Assembly (NCBI GenBank): GCA_028289725.1
Contig: JANQOH010000402.1
Span: forward strand, 1-6,890
DNA length: 6,890 nucleotides
From: Alphaproteobacteria bacterium
GTDB lineage: Bacteria; Pseudomonadota; Alphaproteobacteria; UBA7887
Direction: 5' to 3'
Position numbers and translations under genes: made by a program. Every line of letters begins with the position of its first letter. The stretch's first letter is position 1. Of this stretch, positions 1 through 4,820 are shown piece after piece. The notes beneath the pieces are model-generated. The model did not search any database. It was not told the origin of the DNA and saw nothing but the letters and a program-made list of their open reading frames with translations.

Positions 1-815
1 GTCACCCAAGTCGAGCCACCGCCGGTCTTCCACGCGCCGTAATCGTCTTTCCACGTTTCGTGGCCCGGCTCGCCCGGTCCAGGAATCGTGTGGGTGCGCC
101 AGATCTCTTCGCCCGTATTGATGTCGAGCGCGGCGATCCAACCACGGACACCAAACTCGGCGCCGGCCATGCCGGTGACGACCGTGTCCTTAACGATCAA
201 CGGCGCACCGGTGATGGTCTCGGCGATGCCGGGATCCGCCACTTGGGCTTCCCAGATCAGGCTGCCGTCGGTGCTGTTCAGCGCTCGAATGCGGCCGTCA
301 ATGACCGGAGCCACGACGATGTCGCCATGAAGCGCAACACCACGGTTGTTAATGCCGCAGCACATTACACTCGGCGCCCAGTCCTTGTCGGCTTCCGGAT
401 TGGATTTCCAGAGCGTGATCGGCTTGCCACCGCGCACGTCAAGTTTGGTCACGGTGCCCCAGCCGGTCGTGATGTAAAGGAAACCATCTTCGGCGATCGG
501 CGTGCCCTCTAGTCCGGATAGCGGGAACACAACTGGATCCGCACCACCACCCTGGGATTCGCCCAAGGCATAGGTGAACGCGACCTTCAGGTCTTTCACA
601 GTGTCTCTGTTGATTTCGCGGAGCCCGGAAAAACGATGGGCTTCATAATTGCCGTGATGATTGATCCAGTTTTCCGGCTCATTCTCACTGTTTACGAGGC
701 GCTCATGGGTTACATTACCCGCCAAGGCCGAGCCAGCAAGCATAGCCGCGCCCGCACCGGCCGTGATCACGTTCACGGCAAACTTTTGCAACCTTCTCAA
801 TTTCTCAGATTTCAT
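1..815 (-). CDS. PQQ-dependent alcohol dehydrogenase (methanol/ethanol family), N-terminal part
   Basis: Periplasmic quinoprotein that would oxidise an alcohol and pass electrons from PQQ to a c-type cytochrome. The first 271 codons are present; the rest lies beyond the left edge. The start at 815 has an AGGAGG Shine-Dalgarno eight bases upstream. A signal peptide is clear: basic n-region (K2-K11), hydrophobic core, and AxA-type cleavage after A32 (SALA|GN). The mature part shows beta-propeller signatures: an NHHGNYEAHRFSGL segment near residue 52, adjacent cysteines C152-C153 in CCGINNRG (the vicinal disulfide over PQQ), R158 matching the PQQ-contacting Arg, and GAEFGVRG, where E220 matches the metal-binding Glu of methanol dehydrogenase. 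Family members are about 570-700 residues. The NHH/CCGxNNRG pattern resembles a clade apart from MxaF, XoxF and ExaA, so substrate and metal (Ca or lanthanide) are not assignable; the lanthanide-diagnostic Asp lies outside the window. Family call is firm, subfamily call tentative. Confidence 0.95.
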   Translation of the reverse strand, partial: MKSEKLRRLQKFAVNVITAGAGAAMLAGSALAGNVTHERLVNSENEPENWINHHGNYEAHRFSGLREINRDTVKDLKVAFTYALGESQGGGADPVVFPLSGLEGTPIAEDGFLYITTGWGTVTKLDVRGGKPITLWKSNPEADKDWAPSVMCCGINNRGVALHGDIVVAPVIDGRIRALNSTDGSLIWEAQVADPGIAETITGAPLIVKDTVVTGMAGAEFGVRGWIAALDINTGEEIWRTHTIPGPGEPGHETWKDDYGAWKTGGGSTWV

Positions 816-823
816 CGTTAGGT

Positions 824-829
824 CCTCCT
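824..829 (-). promoter_or_regulatory. Shine-Dalgarno of the PQQ dehydrogenase
   Basis: Perfect AGGAGG on the minus strand, eight bases before the ATG at 815. It fixes the start codon and predicts efficient translation, as expected for an abundant periplasmic dehydrogenase. Confidence 0.8.
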
Positions 830-856
830 GTATCCCGTGGCTGCGTCTCCAAGGCG

Positions 857-884
857 ATAAGATGTCGAAACGTTAGTCATGCAA
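857..884 (-). promoter_or_regulatory. weak sigma70-like promoter candidate for the PQQ dehydrogenase
   Basis: On the minus strand TTGCAT (884-879) and TCTTAT (862-857) are separated by 16 bases, about 42 bases upstream of the start codon. Matches to the consensus are only 3/6 and 4/6. The short AT-rich patch in otherwise GC-rich DNA is the main support. Methanol dehydrogenase promoters in methylotrophs are often poor sigma70 matches that depend on activators, so a weak match is not surprising. Confidence 0.25.
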
Positions 885-922
885 ATAATTTTAAACGGCC
901 ACTCCAATTCCACCGCGTCCGG

Positions 923-1120
923 CTAAGCCGCCACCTCCACGCAGTCTGGAACTTTCCCGGCTACAATTTCAGTCCTTGTGAATCGGTCATCTCGGACCCA
1001 TTCACCCGTCAACAAAACATCCATGATCCGGGAAAAAATCGGTGGCGAACGCTCCAAGGCCATGCCCGTGAGGCGAATGGGGAGCTCATCGGACATGGCC
1101 CTGTCGCGCCGGTGGCCCAT
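923..1120 (-). CDS. doubtful small ORF, unknown product (65 codons)
   Basis: Same strand as the dehydrogenase and about 107 bases upstream of it. The predicted product has no signal peptide or membrane segment; its middle (SPPIFSRIMDVLLTGEW) could form an amphipathic helix and its C-terminus is EVAA. Against it: neither the first ATG nor the second one (residue 9, giving MSDELP) has a Shine-Dalgarno, third-position GC is only moderate, and I recognise no family. A stop lies a few codons upstream of the first ATG, so it is not the tail of a longer gene in the same frame. It could be a small protein, a decayed fragment or chance. Confidence 0.2.
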   Translation of the reverse strand: MGHRRDRAMSDELPIRLTGMALERSPPIFSRIMDVLLTGEWVRDDRFTRTEIVAGKVPDCVEVAA

Positions 1121-1223
1121 GCTCTGCCTGGAGACCGAGACAGAACATCGGGATCAAAAAAGCCTCGATGTCCTAAGGAGGGGTATAGACGGACTGTTTA
1201 TGGGGCATTGAAATCACCATCGA

Positions 1224-1235
1224 TTGCCAAATTTG
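1224..1235 (-). repeat. shared 12-base word, copy 1 (upstream of PQQ dehydrogenase)
   Basis: CAAATTTGGCAA on the minus strand, 409 bases upstream of the dehydrogenase start. An identical copy is at 4175-4186 upstream of the kinase. The core CAAATTTG is palindromic, as is usual for a dimer-binding site, but this copy is far from the gene it would control. Confidence 0.4.
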
Positions 1236-1309
1236 ATCTCACGCGCGGACACGTGACCAACGCACCCCAACATTCCATGACCTCGAAAACCGTTGGTTAG
1301 ATTGCATCA

Positions 1310-1330
1310 AGAAAATTGTCAGAATTTTCT
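1310..1330. other. AT-rich perfect hairpin
   Basis: AGAAAATT, loop GTCAG, then AATTTTCT: an 8-base-pair perfect inverted repeat in GC-rich surroundings, inside the gap upstream of the dehydrogenase. It could be an operator half-site pair or a minor structural element. It has no GC-rich stem, so it is a poor terminator candidate. Confidence 0.35.
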
Positions 1331-1502
1331 CAGGATCAGTTACGACGCCACCGAACAGACGCCCGATATCGAAGCAACGGCCGATCAAGACGCGGGAACC
1401 GATGGGGCCAATGATGCCTCTCGATACGCGTCACGGGAGGGAGGGGCGGCGACGGCCGTTCGCTGTGTCTTTGCTGTCTCGGACGACAATTGCCTTGAAA
1501 CG

Positions 1503-1517
1503 GGCACGCCCCGTGCC
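1503..1517 (-). terminator. possible terminator of the kinase-regulator operon
   Basis: On the minus strand GGCACG, loop GGG, CGTGCC forms a perfect 6-base-pair GC stem about 97 bases after the regulator stop codon. It is followed by CGTTTC, so there are only three T residues. Placement fits a terminator, but the short T-run makes it weak. Confidence 0.3.
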
Positions 1518-1614
1518 GCGGCTGGTGAGGCCTGAAATTTGGACCTGCAAGGCGTTCGTCCTGGCCCGATACGCGTGGCGGGCGGCGTCCATTTTTCGCC
1601 GGTTCGCGACCTTC

Positions 1615-2310
1615 TTATCGGTCGCCGTCGTAGCGGTAGCCTGCGCCGTGAACGGTTTGAATGATCGCCGGCCTGCGGGGGTTTCGCTCGACCTTTCGGC
1701 GCAACGTCATCACACACTGGTCGAGGGCACGGCTGTTCGGCATGTAATCGCGGCCCCAACACTCGTCGAATAAATCGTCGCGCGAAACGACTTGCCCGGA
1801 ACGATGAAATAGGGTCAGCAGGATTGCCACTTCGCGGCGCGTCAGATCGATTTGTTCGCCATCACGATAGCCGCGCTGCGCCTTAACATCGACGTCGAGG
1901 TCGCCGATGCGAAAGCGCGCGGCCTCGAGGACGCCATCCGACCGTGCATGCGCGGCCCGCCGCAAGATCGTCTTGACACGCGCCACGAGTTCACGCGACC
2001 CAAATGGTTTCGTCACATAGTCATCGGCGCCGAGTTCCAAGCCCACCACACGATCAATTTCATCCTGGCGCGCCGTGAGCATAAGTACGGGTACTTGGTC
2101 ATTTTCGCCGCGAATGGTTCGGCATAACTCGAACCCGTCGATGCCCGGCATCATGACATCGATAATGCAGAAATCGGGTTGATGTTTGCGAAATGCTTTC
2201 AATGCCTCGAGACCGTCCGCCGACAGCAAACACTCGAAGCCCTCCGCTTGAAACAACTGCGCGATGGCGTGCCGCATGGTCGCGTCGTCTTCTGCGATCA
2301 ACATGCGCAT
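1615..2310 (-). CDS. OmpR/PhoB-family response regulator
   Basis: DNA-binding response regulator of 231 residues, the normal family length. The receiver domain (about 1-117) has the acidic pocket E7-D8-D9, phosphoacceptor D51 (CIIDVMMPGIDG), switch Thr T79 and the invariant Lys K101 in TKPF. After a short linker, a winged-helix DNA-binding domain (about 131-231) shows LTRREVAILLTLF, an RDDL/CWG segment, a recognition-helix region NSRALDQCVMTLRRKVE, and the wing motif TVHGAGYRY. The open frame extends 25 codons further upstream, but the ATG at 2310 is preferred: it gives the canonical MRMLIAEDD start, has GGGAG nine bases upstream, and lies 4 bases after the kinase stop. A second ATG two codons in (2304) is also possible. 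Signal and target genes are unknown; the nearest same-strand downstream gene is the PQQ dehydrogenase. Confidence 0.95.
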   Translation of the reverse strand: MRMLIAEDDATMRHAIAQLFQAEGFECLLSADGLEALKAFRKHQPDFCIIDVMMPGIDGFELCRTIRGENDQVPVLMLTARQDEIDRVVGLELGADDYVTKPFGSRELVARVKTILRRAAHARSDGVLEAARFRIGDLDVDVKAQRGYRDGEQIDLTRREVAILLTLFHRSGQVVSRDDLFDECWGRDYMPNSRALDQCVMTLRRKVERNPRRPAIIQTVHGAGYRYDGDR

Positions 2311-2314
2311 TGGT

Positions 2315-3985
2315 TTACTCTCCCGCGCTGTCCGAACCCGGTTCGGTTCGTAAAGACGCCACGAAATACGCGCCAGGGCTGCCATCCTTTACGATGACAT
2401 CGCCGCCGTTATTGCGCGCCAGACGCCGGCATAGCGCCAGGCCAAGCCCGTGCCCTTCCGGTCCTCGATCCCCGCGCACGGATGGGGCGAAAATCGCCTC
2501 GGCAAGGTGCGGAGGAACACCGGGTCCGTGGTCTCGGACCGAGAGATAGAGCATGTCACCATTCATCCATGTGGCAACAATAATGGGTGTGTCGGGTGCG
2601 TATTTGCGCGCATTGTCGAGGAAATTAATCAAGATCCGCTCGAACGCCGTCCGGTCGTAGCGCACCACGGTGTTGGCTTTCGGCTGCAGCGTGATGCGAC
2701 CACCGCCTTTGTCCAGCACGGGCTGGTAGCGCGACAGCAAATGACGGGCAGCATCATCCGGGTTGCCGACGTCGATCTGCAGCCGGTTTCGAAGCCGTCC
2801 GCGCGCAAGGGCGGTCGCGTCTTCCACCAATGCACCGAGGCGTTTGGTTTCGGCGTCGAGTACATCGCAATACTCAGTGATCGTCTCATCGCCTTTCGCG
2901 CGCGCCCGAATCAAATCACCATAGAGTCCCAGATTGGTCAGAGGCGTGCGCAGTTCGTGCGACACCTGCGCGGCCTCCGCCGCGCGATGGTGCATGGCTT
3001 CGAGCCGCGATCTTTGCGATAGAAAAATGTAACCCGCCATGCTGCCAATGACCGCGAGCATGGCAGCCATCAGACCGCCAAAGACAACCCAGCTGGGGCC
3101 AGCATCCGGCACCGGAGAGATTCGCCGCGCTTCAAGGCGCCAAGCGGACCACGGCGCCAATAAAGTCTGCGACGCGAGCACGGTGCCGACCGGCGCCTTC
3201 GCACTTTGCCAAAGCGCGGCGCCCGCTTCGTCGTACAACGTATAACCAATGTCTGCGCTGTGGCCGGGAAATGCTCTCAACGCGTTGACCACGGACCCGG
3301 TGATCGCTGCCTTCTCAAACACGACGCATGCGACGGTTTGGTCTCGTTCATGCCAACATCGCGCAGGGTTCAATCCCACGGGCGTTCCGACAACCGTCCA
3401 CAGGTCCGAACGGTCGCCGGTTTCCGCCAGACGCATGACGAGCATACCGCGCGCCATGTCGAGCGGTGCAAAAGTCGATTGCGCGAGGCGACGTTCAAAT
3501 GGCGTGACAACCCAGACATCGGCGGCGCGAAACATTCGACGACCGTGCTCGGCGTAAACAATTGCGAGATCCACCGATTGGTCAACAATGGCCAAATGGC
3601 CGCGGGACCCGCGCGCGACCGCCTCATCGATACGCTCTTCAACGCGACTCACCGTCAGATCAATGGCCTTATGCGCCCGATCACCCAAATCCTGCAGAGC
3701 CTGCGAGGCGGTTTCTGACTGCTTCGATTGGGCTTCAAGGTTCCAAAGCCCAATTGCGCGGCCCCCGACGACCGCCATGCCGAGCAAAGGGACAACAACG
3801 ATGACAGCCAGCAAGATCGCGAACCCGCGAAGCTCTTTAGCCCGCGAGAAAGACGGCGCCGAGGTCTGCGGCTCCGCCGTATCGAAAGGGGTGGATCCAA
3901 GCGCTCTAAAGATACCCACCAAGCCAACCTTTCCGACGCCGCTCCCCCGCCTCAGAGTTTTCGGATCATGAACCATATCCCGCAT
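2315..3985 (-). CDS. membrane sensor histidine kinase
   Basis: Sensor kinase of 556 residues, upstream in the same operon as the response regulator and almost certainly its partner. Order: cytoplasmic N-terminus (1-50), membrane segment about 53-74, a periplasmic domain of roughly 220 residues, a second membrane segment about 299-322, then the catalytic core. The H-box is VSHELRTPLT with phosphoacceptor H343; the N-box is NFLDNARKYAPD with N458; G1 is DHGPGV (485-490) and G2 is GHGLGLALCRRL (511-522), so all elements for autophosphorylation are present. No HAMP or PAS domain is obvious between the second membrane helix and the H-box. I do not recognise the sensor domain; it contains C210 and C220, which could form a disulfide or bind a metal. 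The start at 3985 has only a weak GAG-type site; M4 (3976) is an alternative. The ligand is unknown. Confidence 0.93.
   Translation of the reverse strand: MRDMVHDPKTLRRGSGVGKVGLVGIFRALGSTPFDTAEPQTSAPSFSRAKELRGFAILLAVIVVVPLLGMAVVGGRAIGLWNLEAQSKQSETASQALQDLGDRAHKAIDLTVSRVEERIDEAVARGSRGHLAIVDQSVDLAIVYAEHGRRMFRAADVWVVTPFERRLAQSTFAPLDMARGMLVMRLAETGDRSDLWTVVGTPVGLNPARCWHERDQTVACVVFEKAAITGSVVNALRAFPGHSADIGYTLYDEAGAALWQSAKAPVGTVLASQTLLAPWSAWRLEARRISPVPDAGPSWVVFGGLMAAMLAVIGSMAGYIFLSQRSRLEAMHHRAAEAAQVSHELRTPLTNLGLYGDLIRARAKGDETITEYCDVLDAETKRLGALVEDATALARGRLRNRLQIDVGNPDDAARHLLSRYQPVLDKGGGRITLQPKANTVVRYDRTAFERILINFLDNARKYAPDTPIIVATWMNGDMLYLSVRDHGPGVPPHLAEAIFAPSVRGDRGPEGHGLGLALCRRLARNNGGDVIVKDGSPGAYFVASLRTEPGSDSAGE
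2320..2324 (-). promoter_or_regulatory. ribosome-binding site inside the kinase 3' end
   Basis: GGGAG on the minus strand lies within the last codons of the kinase gene, nine bases before the regulator ATG at 2310. The spacing suggests translational coupling and decides the regulator start over the longer open frame. Confidence 0.6.
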
Positions 3986-4067
3986 CGACGTCTCAGCATC
4001 TCATCCGCGAAGAACGTTCAGCAGATTCATGCCAGGCGCAATGCCTAACGCGCTTGTAAGCCCTGGA

Positions 4068-4085
4068 TGGTCCCAAAATGGACCA
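4068..4085. other. hairpin upstream of the kinase gene
   Basis: TGGTCC, loop CAAAAT, GGACCA: a perfect 6-base-pair inverted repeat starting 83 bases upstream of the kinase start. It could be an operator or lie in the 5' leader of the kinase mRNA. The arm sequence resembles that of the hairpin at 4344-4363. Confidence 0.35.
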
Positions 4086-4090
4086 ATCAA

Positions 4091-4102
4091 ATATAGCTAT
4101 AT
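4091..4102. promoter_or_regulatory. perfect palindrome overlapping a possible -10 box of the kinase operon
   Basis: ATATAGCTATAT is a perfect 12-base palindrome about 106 bases upstream of the kinase start. On the minus strand the adjoining TATATT (4095-4090) is a 5/6 match to a -10 box, but no -35 match sits at the right distance. It may be an operator or simply AT-rich promoter DNA. Confidence 0.3.
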
Positions 4103-4174
4103 GGCCTATTGCGTATCGCTTGAGCATTTCTTGGGGGCGGCGAGGCGTAGCGATCTGAGCGCGGATGCGGCCGG

Positions 4175-4186
4175 TTGCCAAATTTG
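4175..4186 (-). repeat. shared 12-base word, copy 2 (upstream of kinase)
   Basis: CAAATTTGGCAA on the minus strand, 190 bases upstream of the kinase start and identical to the copy at 1224-1235. Here the palindrome is longer: CCAAATTTGG at 4178-4187 is perfect. Both copies have the same orientation relative to the minus-strand gene downstream. Confidence 0.4.
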
Positions 4187-4343
4187 GGGGATCAGGTTGA
4201 CAGCTTATGGCCCGCATTGCTTGAGGCGGACATAGAATCCGCCGCCCAGATCGGAGCATCTGAGTTTGGTTGCCCATGCATGGCCATGAGCGGAGAGGCG
4301 GACCTTTGCGCATAGGTTTGGTGTTCCGCCACCTCGGGCGATA

Positions 4344-4363
4344 TGGACCGTTGAGGCGGTCCA
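4344..4363. other. hairpin in the divergent gap
   Basis: TGGACCG, loop TTGAGG, CGGTCCA: a perfect 7-base-pair stem. No T-run follows on either strand, so it is not a clear terminator. It lies about 360 bases from the kinase start and 460 from the FecR/TPR start; its role is unknown. Confidence 0.35.
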
Positions 4364-4774
4364 GCACAAAAAGGGTCGGCGATCGGAAGCAATCCGGACT
4401 CGAAACGAGGCCGTAAGGGACTTCTGAATACAGCCAACGGCGGACGAGCTAGACTTCCATCCGATACCAGAAATGCGGAGTCCGATGGAGCCAGGAGTCC
4501 GCGAAACCGTGGTATCTCAGCGCGGGCCCTGGGCCCACAAATATTGGGGTGTGTTGATGCATTTTTTTCAACCATCGCGTTCAGATAATTCAATAAACAT
4601 TTCGCAACCTTGCGCTAATCGGACAACTTGCAGTAGCATAAATTTGTTGCGTGGCCGAAATGTACGCTGATTCAGAGCCTGGGAAGGGCCGGGAGGCGGT
4701 TTAGCCACGAGTCTTGAGAGTGCGATTTTGAAAGAAGACCGCACGGTGATGCGGCGGAATTCGGCTTGATAGAC

Positions 4775-4806
4775 GCACGACCGCGGTAGGTGTCATGCGG
4801 TCGCGC
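4775..4806 (+). promoter_or_regulatory. leader hairpin next to the FecR/TPR ribosome-binding site
   Basis: CGACCGC (4778-4784), a 12-base loop and GCGGTCG (4797-4803) form a perfect 7-base-pair stem, extended by two pairs beyond one A-C mismatch. The stem ends 4 bases before the GGAGG at 4811-4815. If transcribed it could modulate ribosome access, but it does not cover the Shine-Dalgarno itself. Confidence 0.35.
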
Positions 4807-4810
4807 GGGG

Positions 4811-4815
4811 GGAGG
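4811..4815 (+). promoter_or_regulatory. strong Shine-Dalgarno deciding the FecR/TPR start
   Basis: GGAGG, within a run of G, lies five bases before the ATG at 4821. The next in-frame ATG (4902) has no comparable site, so this favours the longer protein. Confidence 0.65.
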
Positions 4816-4820
4816 CAAAA

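Larger units (their letters stand above)
816..1614. other. long intergenic region between response regulator and PQQ dehydrogenase
   Basis: About 800 bases without a convincing gene. It holds the dehydrogenase ribosome-binding site and a weak promoter candidate near 860-884, a doubtful minus-strand ORF (923-1120), the word shared with the upstream region of the kinase (1224-1235), an AT-rich hairpin (1310-1330) and a GC-rich hairpin that could end the kinase-regulator transcript (1503-1517). ORFs on both strands between about 1290 and 1770 are low-complexity, rich in Ala, Arg and Thr, lack a good ribosome-binding site, and partly overlap the regulator gene antisense; I regard them as non-coding. 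The length leaves room for distant regulator sites or a decayed gene. Confidence 0.6.
3986..4820. other. divergent intergenic region between kinase and FecR/TPR gene
   Basis: An 835-base gap separating genes that face away from each other, so it must hold at least one promoter for each. It contains a hairpin at 4068-4085, a perfect palindrome at 4091-4102, the shared 12-base word at 4175-4186, a hairpin at 4344-4363 and a hairpin at 4775-4806 beside the FecR/TPR ribosome-binding site. Minus-strand frames at 3993-4367 and 4192-4593 are open for over 120 codons, but their products are rich in Arg, Pro and Ser without domain-like segments, they overlap each other, and I see no good ribosome-binding site. 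I regard them as spurious. The stretch 4560-4660 is AT-rich and promoter-like, but I found no well-spaced -35/-10 pair. Confidence 0.6.

Noticed and set aside
1174..1211. TAAGGAGG near 1174 followed by an ATG at 1200
   Set aside because: The ATG opens only a three-codon frame (ATG GGG CAT TGA) and the spacing is too long for a functional Shine-Dalgarno.
1422..1576. 10-base direct repeat CGATACGCGT at 1422-1431 and 1567-1576
   Set aside because: One 10-base match within an 800-base gap is expected by chance at appreciable frequency, and the word is GC-rich like its surroundings.
1293..1773. Plus-strand frames at 1293-1535 and 1402-1773, and minus frame 1385-1762
   Set aside because: Low-complexity products, and two of them overlap the 3' end of the response regulator gene, where the regulator frame clearly carries the coding signal.
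2450..3718. Long plus-strand frames antisense to the kinase (2450-3022, 3206-3718)
   Set aside because: They are complements of a well-supported kinase gene in GC-rich DNA, where antisense frames stay open by codon bias; no recognisable motifs.
4197..4238. TTGACA at 4197-4202 followed by TAGAAT at 4233-4238 as a promoter
   Set aside because: The spacing is 30 bases, far from the 16-18 needed for a sigma70 promoter.
3993..4593. Minus-strand open frames at 3993-4367 (124 codons) and 4192-4593 (133 codons)
   Set aside because: They overlap each other in different frames, have Arg/Pro/Ser-rich composition without domain-like hydrophobic patterning, and lack convincing ribosome-binding sites.
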